Positions 22,923 to 31,451 of a DNA stretch of 64,000 bases are shown one piece after another (positions within the stretch are counted from its first letter, which is position 1; the number at the start of each line of letters is the position of its first letter). Source of the DNA: JAAYCB01 sp012744395 (lineage in GTDB: Bacteria > Planctomycetota > Planctomycetia > Pirellulales > Thermoguttaceae); the NCBI GenBank assembly GCA_028703175.1, contig JAQVNJ010000001.1:62001-126000 (forward strand), read 5' to 3'. A model generated the notes under the pieces. It had not been told where the DNA came from. It did no database searches and saw only the letters and a program-made list of their open reading frames with translations. A program made the position numbers and the translations under genes.

Positions 22923-23660
22923 TCAGACGGCCGCTCCGGTCAACTCGCGAAAGCGGACGTCGAGCCGCGGGGTGCCCTGGGCGAAGGCCTCGACCGAATC
23001 GTCGAAGACCAGCTTGCCTTCGTTGATGAACAGCACCCGGTCGGCCATCGCTTCGACCTCCTGCAAGATATGCGTGGAAAGCAGCACGGTCTTGCTCTCG
23101 CCGAGCTTGCGGATCGTCTCGCGGACGTCGTGGATCTGGTTCGGATCGAGCCCGGCCGTCGGCTCGTCGAGAATCAGGACGTCGGGCTGGTGGAGCAGGA
23201 CCTGCGCCATGCCCACGCGCTGCCGGTATCCGCGAGAGAGCTTGCCGATCGGTTTGCCGATCACGCTCTTCAGGGCGCACAGCTGCACGACCTCGTCGAT
23301 CCGGTCGCGCTTCTCCGCCCCGCGGCAGCCGCGGGCCTCGGCGAAGAACGAGAGCAGCCCGCGGGGCGTCATGTCGGGATACAGCGGCCCATTCTCCGGC
23401 AGGTAGCCCAGCCGGGCCGCCCCCTTGATCCGGTTGGTCGACATGTCGTGGCCGGCAATCTTCGCCGTGCCGCGGGAGGCCGCCAGGTACCCCGTCAGCA
23501 GCTTCATCGTGGTGCTCTTGCCGGCGCCGTTGGGCCCCAGAAAGGCCACCACCTCGCCCCGGTGGACTTTGAAGGTCACATCCTCAATGGCGGCAAAACT
23601 GCCATAGTACTTCGTCAGCCCCTCGGCCTCGATCATGGGAAGACCTTGCTGTTCACTCAT
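22923..23660 (-). CDS. ABC transporter ATP-binding protein (GldA-like)
   Basis: This is a 245-aa ATPase that energises the permease encoded next. Walker A is FLGPNGAGKSTTMKLLTG, the signature is KLSRGYRQRVGMAQVLLHQP, Walker B is VLILDEPTAGLDPNQ, and the switch His lies in LLSTHILQEVEAMADRVLF. The sequence type is that of ABC-2 exporter ATPases of the CcmA/GldA group. It is first in a three-gene minus-strand unit with the permease-GldG fusion and DUF4340 genes. A GC-rich region with strong hairpin potential (about 22860-22920) separates it from the permease. Confidence 0.92.
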   Translation of the reverse strand: MSEQQGLPMIEAEGLTKYYGSFAAIEDVTFKVHRGEVVAFLGPNGAGKSTTMKLLTGYLAASRGTAKIAGHDMSTNRIKGAARLGYLPENGPLYPDMTPRGLLSFFAEARGCRGAEKRDRIDEVVQLCALKSVIGKPIGKLSRGYRQRVGMAQVLLHQPDVLILDEPTAGLDPNQIHDVRETIRKLGESKTVLLSTHILQEVEAMADRVLFINEGKLVFDDSVEAFAQGTPRLDVRFRELTGAAV

Positions 23661-24096
23661 CGCTTGGTCGCTCCGCGCGTGAAGGTGCAATCGGTGGGAG
23701 AACTTGGGCCGCGGGACCCCGCGCCCGGTATGCTTAAACCAACGATTATAATCCGGCGCTTTTCCGGATGCCACTGTCCAGAGGACAATCCCCGGCGGAT
23801 TGTCTGGCACGCGGCCGGAACCCGGCAGAGCCGGACGGCAGTCCGCAGGCCGGAAGCACCGCTTGCCGGAACCCCGGATTCCCGAAAGCCTCGCCGCCGA
23901 TACGCAGCACACCGCAAAATGGTTCGCGCGAAAAATAGGGCCGCAGGGTGGTGCAAGCGGACCGACCCCAGGCGGCTGGGAGTGCCCCGCCGCGGTTGCA
24001 CGAAACCGGACGATTCGGCTCGGCCAATCGCGCGAGCGCCGCCCTACCGCGAGCGTGCGATGCAGCGCCCCGGGGGGATGGCCCGCGTTGGACCGG
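23661..24096. other. Intergenic: upstream of the ABC unit
   Basis: This 436-bp stretch has no gene I can support. Reading toward the ABC ATPase there is a TATAAT at 23750-23745 about 85 bp before the start codon, without a good -35 at 17 bp. It is the likeliest promoter position for the three-gene unit. The remainder is GC-rich, with GCCGGAACCC-like tokens. Confidence 0.35.
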
Positions 24097-25728
24097 CTAC
24101 GGCAGAGTCCCCCGGCCTTCCGGCTCTTGCCGGAACGTGATGTGGCGGAGCCAATGGGCGTCGTCCGTCTCCGGAAAATCGGTGCGGACATGGCATCCCC
24201 GCGTCTCCGTCCGCTCCAGAGCGCTCCGGATCATCAGCTGTGCGATGCAGAGCATGTTCTGCAACTCCCACCCGCCGGGATCGTAGAATTGGTCGGCCAG
24301 CACGTAGCTCGACCAGCGGTCAATATTCTCCACGGCGTCCGTGAGCCCCTCGGCATCCCGCCGGACTCCGACGTCGCGCCACATCAGGCTCTTCAGCGAG
24401 TTGCGGATGTCGATCAGGTCGAGATTCTCGGGGGTCGGCGCGACGCGGGGATTGCACAAGGAGATCGCCCGGAAGTCGTCGTCGACCTCCGCGGCCGCAC
24501 GGGAGGCCCCTTCGCCCGCGACCACGCCGTGGACGAGCGCTTCCAGCAGACTGTTCGAGGCGAGGCGGTTCGCGCCATGCAGGCCGCTGGCCGTGACTTC
24601 GCCGGCCGCCCAGAGCCCCGGCAGCGTCGTGCGGCAATCCATGTCGATGGTCACCCCCCCCATCATGTAGTGGGCCCCCGGGCGCACCGGGATCCGATCC
24701 TTGGTGATGTCGATGCCGAATTTCTCGCAGATCGCGGCAATCCCCGGAAAACGCCGGCGAACCACCGCCGGATCGAGGTGGTTCAACTCAAGGTACACGC
24801 TCGGGTGGCGCGTCCGTTCCATTTGGCTGACAATCGCCCAGCTGACCACGTCGCGCGGAGCCAGCTCGGCCCGCTGGTCGTACTCCGGCATGAATCGATG
24901 CCCGCTGCGGTCGACCAGGTACGCTCCCTCGCCGCGCATGGCTTCCGTGATCAGGTGCCGGCTGCTCCCCGCGATATACAGGACGGTCGGGTGGAATTGG
25001 ACAAACTCCATGTCGCGGAGCTCGGCGCCCGCACGGTAGGCCATCGCCAGGCCGTCGCCGGTCGCCACGTCCGGGTTGGTCGTCTCGCGGTAGAGTTGCC
25101 CGGTGCCGCCGGTGCAGAGAATCGTCTCCTTGGCCCAGATCAGGGTCTTGCCGTGGCGGTGGTTCCAGACAACCGCGCCGCGGCAGACACCGTCGCAGGT
25201 CAGCAGGTCGATCGTGAAGGTGTTTTGCCAGAGTTGCACGTTCGCGGCCTTCTCCGCGCGCTCGATCACCGCCCGCATCACCTCCTTGCCTGTCGCGTCG
25301 CCCAGGGCATGGGCGATCCGGTCCCTGCCATGCCCACCCTCGCGTCCCAGCGCAAGCTGGTCGCCCGAGGTGTCAAAATGCGCCCCCCACCGGATCAGCT
25401 CCCGGATCCGCTCCGGCCCCTCGCGGACAATCCGTTCGACAACCTGCCGCTCGCAGAGCGCCCCGCCCGCCGTCAGCGTATCCGCCACGTGTTCCTCGAA
25501 GCTGTCGTGTTCGGAGAGCACCGTGGCAATTCCACCCTGGGCGTGGGCACTGTTCGATTGCCAGACGCTGTCCTTGGCAACGACGAGAACCGAGCATTTC
25601 GGGTCAATCGCCAACGCGGTGCGCAGACCGGCCAGCCCCCCGCCAACTACCAGAATATCCGTGAAAAAATGGGGGACTTCCTTGGGATGGAAAGGGGCGA
25701 GATAGCGGGGAGCCGGAATCGAGTTCAT
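24097..25728 (-). CDS. nadB: L-aspartate oxidase
   Basis: The product is an FAD enzyme that oxidises L-aspartate to iminoaspartate, the first step of de novo NAD synthesis. It has the dinucleotide-binding motif ILVVGGGLAGLRTALA, the substrate-loop segment NSAHAQGGIATVLSE, the active-site region EFVQFHPTVLY, GEGAYLVDRSGHRFM, and the FAD-binding C-terminal motif GLWAAGEVTASGLHGANRLA. The length is 543 aa from MNSIPAPRYL. An ATG 60 bp further upstream (25788), with GGGAAG before it, is an equally possible start. The quinolinate synthase gene nadA is not in the window. Confidence 0.9.
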   Translation of the reverse strand: MNSIPAPRYLAPFHPKEVPHFFTDILVVGGGLAGLRTALAIDPKCSVLVVAKDSVWQSNSAHAQGGIATVLSEHDSFEEHVADTLTAGGALCERQVVERIVREGPERIRELIRWGAHFDTSGDQLALGREGGHGRDRIAHALGDATGKEVMRAVIERAEKAANVQLWQNTFTIDLLTCDGVCRGAVVWNHRHGKTLIWAKETILCTGGTGQLYRETTNPDVATGDGLAMAYRAGAELRDMEFVQFHPTVLYIAGSSRHLITEAMRGEGAYLVDRSGHRFMPEYDQRAELAPRDVVSWAIVSQMERTRHPSVYLELNHLDPAVVRRRFPGIAAICEKFGIDITKDRIPVRPGAHYMMGGVTIDMDCRTTLPGLWAAGEVTASGLHGANRLASNSLLEALVHGVVAGEGASRAAAEVDDDFRAISLCNPRVAPTPENLDLIDIRNSLKSLMWRDVGVRRDAEGLTDAVENIDRWSSYVLADQFYDPGGWELQNMLCIAQLMIRSALERTETRGCHVRTDFPETDDAHWLRHITFRQEPEGRGTLP

Positions 25729-25879
25729 GGTGATGGCAATGGCGGGGGGGGAGTGAAATCGTTCGTCTTCAACCGACTCTTGCGGCATTGATCTTCCCGC
25801 ATGGGCCGAACCGATCTCCCGATTCTAACGCCCACGAAGCCCGCCCGCCCAGGGCATCACTCACAAGAGGGGCAACCCG

Positions 25880-28800
25880 TCACTTGGCCGCCGACCCGAC
25901 CGAACGGGTGTATTCTCGGAACTGCTCGCGCCAAGCGGGCGGCGGGTCCGACCGGATGGCCTCTGTCTTCCGCAGATTGTCTGTCTCAACGCCGCCGGCT
26001 TTCAGCGAAGTCCCCGAGGGGCGCAGCCCCAGACTTCGCAGCGCGTCGTCCAACTCCTCGCGCGAGCTGTCGCCTCCCAGCCCCGATTGCCGGGCGTCGG
26101 CCTTCATTTTCTGCCATCGGCGGACGAATCGCGCCAGCTCGTCGCGGCTCCAGCCGAGGCGGTCAAGCAATTGCTGATCCGGCTCTGATTGCTGCAATTG
26201 GTCTTCGAGATACTCCAGCGCCAGATCGGTCGCCTTGTCGGCATATTCCTTGATTGGGTCCGAGCCCTCCGCGGCTGGGCTCTCGGCCCCCTCGCCGGCG
26301 GCACCCGGGCCGCTCGACGTGCCGCCCGACTTCGGATTCCGCGGGCCGCTTGGGCCCTGCTGCGGCCGGCCCCCGCTGGATGGTTCTCCGGCGCCCTTGC
26401 CGGGCATCTGCGGCGAGGTCTGGCTGTCCGGACGGTTCTGGCTGTCTTGGGGCCCGCCATTGGCGTCTTCTCCCGGCTTGCCGCCCGGTTGGCTCCGCTC
26501 GCCTCCACCCGGACCATCGGGCTTTACCGCCGAACTGCCCGTCGCCGGATCGGTTGGCGACTGCGTGCCGCCGCGCGTGCCTGGTTCTCCCTGGCCCTGC
26601 TCGCCGCCTGGTTGGCCGCCCTCGTCGGCGGGCGTGCTGCTGCCGGGATTGCCGAGACCCTGCTTGTCGGAGTCCTGCCCGCCGCCTTCGCCCCCCCCGC
26701 CGGATCGGTCCCCGTCGCTTTGCCTGTCGGCTTGGGAATCCGATTGTTTGTGGCTGATCGACGGCGACTGAGGCTCGCCTGCCTGCTTCTCTCCTCCCTC
26801 ATCGCCACCGGCTGGCTTCTTCGCCTTGGGCTGGTTGTCACCCTGGGGGATGGGGCTTGGCTGGTCGGGCCCGGCCGGCCGGCTCTGCGTCTGCCCCTCG
26901 CCCGCCTGGGGCGAGCCCGGTTGGGGTTTCTCAGTTCCACCCGGTTGCTTTTCCGCGGGACTCTGCCCCGGTTGCCGCTCGGCCGAGGTCATGTCGGCCC
27001 CGTTGATCTCGTCGGGCTTCGGCGGCGGGCCGTCGACGACATCCTGCTCCTTGGGCGATTGGCCCTCGCCCGGTCGTCCGGTCGGGGTGCCGCCGGCGTC
27101 GTCGCTTTCGGTCTTGGGTGCGGGCTCCTTAGTCGGTTCAGCGGGTTTTGAGGTCGGCTGCCCGCCCGCTCCTTCGACCCCTGGCGGTTTCTGGCTCGAA
27201 TCGCCCGCGGCCTCTTCGTCCGCCGCTTTTTCCATGCGATTCGGGGCAACTCCCGATTCTCCCTGGTGCTCCTTGGCCCCCGGGGTCTCCTCGCCCGGCT
27301 GCGGCTGCCCATCCTGATTGCCGCCGTCTTGCGATTGCGGGCCGGGTTTTTCCTGCGGGCCGCCTTGCTGAGACCCGCCCGCCGCGTGACTTCCTTCAGC
27401 GGACTGGTCCTGTTCTCGCTGCTTGAGGACCTCCTCAAATACTTCGCCGGGGTTCGATTCGCCGTCGAGCGGTTCCCTGTGCGTTTCCGCCTGCTCGCCT
27501 GGTTGCGCGGCCGGCGAGCTGCCCGGCTCGGCCTGACTTTCGGCCCCGCCCGTTTGCTGGCCGGAAGCGGCCGACTCGCCCGGTGGGCCCTCTTCATCGC
27601 CCTGTTGCGCTGCCTGGTCCGGGTTGCCCTGTGTCTCCTCGGGCGTTTTCCCCGCCGGACCGTCTTCTTGGCCCCCTTGGGATTCTTCTCCAGCCTCTTG
27701 TTGCTTCGATGCTCCCTGGTCGCCGGTTTCTCCTCCGGTGGGCTCCGGCTGGCCGGGATCTTTCTGTTCCGATGCAGCCTCAGGGGGCTTGGCGTTGTCG
27801 ACGTTCTCTTGACGGGCCGGCGGATCGCGGGTCTCTGCCGGCTCGGCCCCTTGTGCGTCCTGTGGCTGCTTGGGCTGCCCCCCCGCAGCGCTGCCGTTCG
27901 CCGCGTCCCGCGCCCGCTCCGGCGGCCCGATTGTCAGCCACCGCCGGTCGGTCTCCGTGCGATTTCGCTCCGGTTCGCGATTGTCTTCCGCCTCGGCCCA
28001 GTAGAGCACCTGGTCACCGGATTGAAGCCCCAATTGGGCCGGTGTCAGCCGGTACTTGGCCTTGAACTGGCCTTCGAAACCGCGGGCCGGGGCGACGCGA
28101 TCGAGCAGCGCTGGGATCGGCAGCCGGCGGTCGTTCGCTTCGCCGCGGATAGCCACGCGCCGGAGCGAGAAATCCGGGTCTCGCGCTTCCACCGCCAATT
28201 CAATCCAGCCGTCCAGGGGCACCCTGGCGCGATCGGCCGGTGGACTTACCAGCCGGACTTCCGGCGCCGCATCGACGAGCACCTCGATCTGGTGGCGAAC
28301 CGGGTCGAGGTTCTCGCGCCGCTCGCCCGTTTCCGCCTCCGTGAACCGGAATTGGTACCACCGCTGCTCGTTTTTCGAGTCGTTCTTCACGGCGCGCAGG
28401 GTCAACTCCCCGAGGGCTCGTTTGCCCTCGGCCCGGATTCGAATCCGCCGCGCGCGGTCTCCATTCAGTTCGATCTCGGCTGACTGAATCTGCCGGTTCG
28501 CCAAGGCCTCCAGCGTTACCCGCGTGCCGTCGATCGCTCGCAAATCGGCCGTGTCGGTGACGATCCGCTCGGCAATGCCCGTATAGGCCGGATACTGGTA
28601 TCGCGCAGACTTGAAAAGGATCGTCGGCGGGACCTCCATCTGCATCTTGAAGTCGCGCGTGCGGTGGTCGCCCGCGATCAGGCGGTAGCGAAGCGTCTGC
28701 TGCAATCCGGCCTTGCCGGGCGGGAGCCGGCATTCGTAGCGGGCAAACCCCGCCGCTTGCGCCATCGGCACCATCTGGTCGACGATCTGGCCGTCGTCGC

Positions 28801-29557
28801 TCGAATAGCGGACCAGAACCTGCTCGCCCGACCGGAGCCCCTCGACCACGGCGGAGATCGTCGCCGAACGGCCCTGATAGACGATCGTGTCGCCGGGTTC
28901 GACCTGGTCGATCCGCACGCGGGACGGGGCATCAATTGTCGCCCACGGCCAAAGAATGCGGCCAAACGACGGCATCGGGTTCTTGGGCGAGAACACGAGA
29001 TACACCGCCAAGACCGCCAGAAGCGCGACCAGCACGTAGCCCCGGCGGATCACGTGAATCCGGTCGACCGCGACCTCCTGCGGAATCTGCTCGACTTCAT
29101 TCGCCGTGGTTGTGGCCAGCCCTTCGAGAATCCGTTGGCTGAGCGGCCCTTCGTCGAAACCTCTCCCGCGGCGCAGCAGCAGCAGATTAATCAAGCCATT
29201 CTTCAGGGTCGGGCGCGCCTGTTCGAGCGTCTGGGCCGCATAGACCGGGTTGATCCGGTAGACGAGCGGGGGCAGCAGGTGGCGGGCGGCATAGAAGCCG
29301 GCGCCGCATAACAGCCCCAGGAACAACAGCAACCGGCCCGTGAACCCGAGGCCGCCCGAGAAGAGCCAGTGATCGACCAGCGCGGCCACAAGTAGATACG
29401 CGATCAGGCCCGCGGAAAGGCCAATCAGGCCAGCGGCGAAATCCGTCACTTTCAACTGCCAGCGCGTCTGGTGAATCCGCCGATCGATCAGCACCACCTT
29501 CGCCTCGGCAAAGCTGGACTGTCTTTCAGCACGTGATTCGGCCGCGGGGCTTGCCAT
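25880..29557 (-). CDS. Large membrane protein with Pro/Gln/Gly/Glu-rich region (DUF4175-like, tentative)
   Basis: This is a 1225-aa protein. The N-terminal third has three or so membrane segments (about 45-65, 70-90 and 175-195) and then periplasmic beta-rich sequence with RVRIDQVEPGDTIVYQGRSA and VRLVSPPADRARVPLDGWIE. From about residue 560 to 1080 it is a low-complexity Gly/Gln/Pro/Glu/Ser region, almost certainly disordered. It ends in a folded charged segment (LALEYLEDQLQQSEPDQQLL, WSRDELARFVRRWQKMKADA). The layout resembles planctomycete proteins of the DUF4175 type often found near MoxR genes, but I assign this only tentatively. The function is unknown. It stands alone on the minus strand. 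Confidence 0.75.
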   Translation of the reverse strand: MASPAAESRAERQSSFAEAKVVLIDRRIHQTRWQLKVTDFAAGLIGLSAGLIAYLLVAALVDHWLFSGGLGFTGRLLLFLGLLCGAGFYAARHLLPPLVYRINPVYAAQTLEQARPTLKNGLINLLLLRRGRGFDEGPLSQRILEGLATTTANEVEQIPQEVAVDRIHVIRRGYVLVALLAVLAVYLVFSPKNPMPSFGRILWPWATIDAPSRVRIDQVEPGDTIVYQGRSATISAVVEGLRSGEQVLVRYSSDDGQIVDQMVPMAQAAGFARYECRLPPGKAGLQQTLRYRLIAGDHRTRDFKMQMEVPPTILFKSARYQYPAYTGIAERIVTDTADLRAIDGTRVTLEALANRQIQSAEIELNGDRARRIRIRAEGKRALGELTLRAVKNDSKNEQRWYQFRFTEAETGERRENLDPVRHQIEVLVDAAPEVRLVSPPADRARVPLDGWIELAVEARDPDFSLRRVAIRGEANDRRLPIPALLDRVAPARGFEGQFKAKYRLTPAQLGLQSGDQVLYWAEAEDNREPERNRTETDRRWLTIGPPERARDAANGSAAGGQPKQPQDAQGAEPAETRDPPARQENVDNAKPPEAASEQKDPGQPEPTGGETGDQGASKQQEAGEESQGGQEDGPAGKTPEETQGNPDQAAQQGDEEGPPGESAASGQQTGGAESQAEPGSSPAAQPGEQAETHREPLDGESNPGEVFEEVLKQREQDQSAEGSHAAGGSQQGGPQEKPGPQSQDGGNQDGQPQPGEETPGAKEHQGESGVAPNRMEKAADEEAAGDSSQKPPGVEGAGGQPTSKPAEPTKEPAPKTESDDAGGTPTGRPGEGQSPKEQDVVDGPPPKPDEINGADMTSAERQPGQSPAEKQPGGTEKPQPGSPQAGEGQTQSRPAGPDQPSPIPQGDNQPKAKKPAGGDEGGEKQAGEPQSPSISHKQSDSQADRQSDGDRSGGGGEGGGQDSDKQGLGNPGSSTPADEGGQPGGEQGQGEPGTRGGTQSPTDPATGSSAVKPDGPGGGERSQPGGKPGEDANGGPQDSQNRPDSQTSPQMPGKGAGEPSSGGRPQQGPSGPRNPKSGGTSSGPGAAGEGAESPAAEGSDPIKEYADKATDLALEYLEDQLQQSEPDQQLLDRLGWSRDELARFVRRWQKMKADARQSGLGGDSSREELDDALRSLGLRPSGTSLKAGGVETDNLRKTEAIRSDPPPAWREQFREYTRSVGSAAK

Positions 29558-30002
29558 TTTGTCGCATACTGTCCAATTGGGGGATATGGATCGAGCGCCG
29601 ACACAAACCAGGGCTCTCTCGAAAAGACGAGCCCCAGCGATTTCTATATCCTGGGAGTCCTTTAATTATAATCTCTCCAGCCGGATCAGGACGCCCGCGG
29701 CGCGTGATTTCCCCGGCTAGGTGGTACCGTGGGGGTGTTTGCGGCCGCCCGACGGGGAGTGTCTGTGCCGTGAAGCGGCAGCCCGGGGTGACAAGGCCGA
29801 AGTAGAGGGTTCCCAAGCTGGAGCTGGGGAACCAGGAACACGGCGGGCGAACCAGGAGCAAGAGATCGCCCCCCCACAATGACTGGCGGTTGACCACCTT
29901 TGGACAGTTGTGATAGCTTGACCGATCCTCTCCGGTTGGAGCGGGGAAACGAGGCGCATGGGGTGGCATGAACGAGACCTGACCAGTTGAAAGGTGGCAA
30001 GC
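29558..30002. other. Intergenic: divergent spacer before isocitrate dehydrogenase
   Basis: This 445-bp gene-free spacer carries TATAAT at 29670-29665 on the minus strand, a candidate -10 for the 1225-aa protein about 108 bp before its start. It also carries a palindromic repeat copy at 29808-29836. On the plus strand TTGACC at 29890 is followed 16 bp later by GATAGC, a weak promoter candidate for the dehydrogenase gene. Confidence 0.35.
29808..29836. repeat. Dispersed palindromic repeat, copy 4
   Basis: GGTTCCCAAGCTGGAGCTGG followed by GGAACCAGG; one base differs in the right arm. A second GAACCAGGAGC token follows at about 29850. Confidence 0.75.
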
Positions 30003-31100
30003 ATGGCTCACGAGGTGACGTTGATCACGGGCGACGGCGTCGGGCCTGAATTGGCGCAAGCGGCGAGAAGATGCGTTGATGCAACCGGCGTGGCTATCGA
30101 CTGGGATGTGCAGGAGGCCGGAGTCGACGTGATGGCGCGAACGGGCACCCCGCTGCCCGACGCGGTCCTGGAGAGCATCCGCCGCACGCGCTGTGCCCTG
30201 AAGGCCCCGATCACTACGCCCGTAGGGACGGGATTCCGCAGCATCAACGTCCACCTCCGCCAGGAGTTGGGACTATTTGCCTGCATCCGCCCCTGCAAGT
30301 ACTACGCGGGTGTGCGGACTTTCTTCCGTTCCGTGCCGGTCGACCTGGTGATCGTCCGCGAAAATACCGAGGACCTGTATGCCGGAATCGAGTTCGAGCA
30401 GGGCAAGCCGGAGACCGCGGCCCTTGTCCGGCAGATCAACAGCCTGTCGGCCGACCGCAAGATCAGGACCGGTCCGGACGAGACGGGCATCTCCATCAAG
30501 CCGATCAGCATCTCGGGCACCGAGCAGATTGTCCGCTGCGCATTTGAGTACGCCAGGGAAAATGGACGCAAAAAGGTCACGACGGTCCACAAGGCCAACA
30601 TCATGAAATATACCGACGGGCTTTATTTGAAGCATTCGCGGTTAGTGGCCGAGCAGTTCCCCGACATCGAGTTCGAGGACCGGATCGTCGACAACATGTG
30701 CATGCAGCTCGCCCAGAAGCCCGAACTCTATGACGTGATCGTCCTGCCAAACCTTTACGGCGACATCCTCAGCGACCTGGCGGCCGCGCTGGTCGGCGGC
30801 CTGGGCGTGGCGCCGGGCATGAATGTCGGTCCCAACGGCGCGGTGTTCGAGGCGACGCATGGCTCGGCGCCCAAGTACAAGGGTCAGAACAAGGTGAACC
30901 CGACCGCCCTGATCCTCTCGGCAATGCTCATGCTCCGTTACCTGAAAGAGGGAGAGGCTGCCGACCGGCTCGAACAGGCGGTGGCGGCCGTGATCGCCGA
31001 GGGGAAAGACGTGACCTACGACATGAAGCCCGACCGCGACGACCCCACCGCCGTGGGGACCCAGGAGATGGCCGAGGCGATCTGCCGCAAAATGGGTTGA
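30003..31100 (+). CDS. Isocitrate dehydrogenase, NAD-dependent type
   Basis: The product oxidatively decarboxylates isocitrate to 2-oxoglutarate in the citric acid cycle. At 365 aa it is a short isocitrate/isopropylmalate dehydrogenase-family member. Visible are ITGDGVGPELAQAARR at the N-terminus, the ALKAPITTPVGTGFRSINV substrate segment, VIVRENTEDLYAGIE, VTTVHKANIMKYTDG (catalytic Lys), the Asp-rich metal site VLPNLYGDILSDLAAAL, and EATHGSAPKYKGQNKVNPTA, which contacts the cofactor adenosine. The TEDLYAGIE and HGSAP patterns favour NAD-type isocitrate dehydrogenase over isopropylmalate dehydrogenase, though the substrate is inferred. The ATG at 30003 follows a GGTGG-type site. A GC-rich hairpin lies 50 bp after the stop. 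Confidence 0.85.
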   Translation: MAHEVTLITGDGVGPELAQAARRCVDATGVAIDWDVQEAGVDVMARTGTPLPDAVLESIRRTRCALKAPITTPVGTGFRSINVHLRQELGLFACIRPCKYYAGVRTFFRSVPVDLVIVRENTEDLYAGIEFEQGKPETAALVRQINSLSADRKIRTGPDETGISIKPISISGTEQIVRCAFEYARENGRKKVTTVHKANIMKYTDGLYLKHSRLVAEQFPDIEFEDRIVDNMCMQLAQKPELYDVIVLPNLYGDILSDLAAALVGGLGVAPGMNVGPNGAVFEATHGSAPKYKGQNKVNPTALILSAMLMLRYLKEGEAADRLEQAVAAVIAEGKDVTYDMKPDRDDPTAVGTQEMAEAICRKMG

Positions 31101-31150
31101 CCACGGGACGGTCAAGCCCGGCTCTTCTCCAGGCGATCTGCCGTACAGGG

Positions 31151-31175
31151 CCCGGGGCGCCGCGGCGCCCCCGGG
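31151..31175 (+). terminator. GC-rich hairpin after the isocitrate dehydrogenase gene
   Basis: GGGGCGCC (31154-31161) pairs with GGCGCCCC (31164-31171), extended outward by CCC/GGG across one bulged C. No U-run follows, so it is at best a hairpin-only terminator. Confidence 0.35.
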
Positions 31176-31451
31176 GAGGAATCGCTCCGCGCAGCTCTCT
31201 CGCCTCCTCCTCCCGCCCGCGAATCCTCCCGGATCATCGAGAAATGCCCAGCCCGGCGGCGGAGGATTGAAACCGCCGAGGCGACAGGCTATTCTGGAAA
31301 CCACTGCTGAAGCTCTCGCATTTGTGGCATTTTCCTGCCACCGTAATTCACATCATCAATGCGAGGTGTTTTCATATAGGGGCTGCCTTGGGAGACTAGC
31401 GGATCGTTGCGGATCCATGGTAAGGGGCAGAGCATGGGAGGGAAAAGTGTG
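31176..31451. other. Intergenic: AT-richer leader of the giant secreted protein
   Basis: The span 31300-31400 is noticeably richer in A/T than its surroundings and includes a small hairpin GTGGCA/TGCCAC at 31324-31341. It probably holds the promoter for the next gene, but no convincing -35/-10 pair was found. Confidence 0.35.

Noticed and set aside
23661..24096. Possible gene between the ABC unit and nadB
   Set aside because: Several frames are open in this GC-rich stretch, but all are Arg/Gly/Pro-rich with no start signal or family similarity.
26189..28483. Overlapping plus-strand frames rich in Arg/Leu/Pro opposite the low-complexity region of the 1225-aa protein
   Set aside because: Their composition follows from the Gly/Gln/Pro-rich sense strand. 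No start signal or family match.
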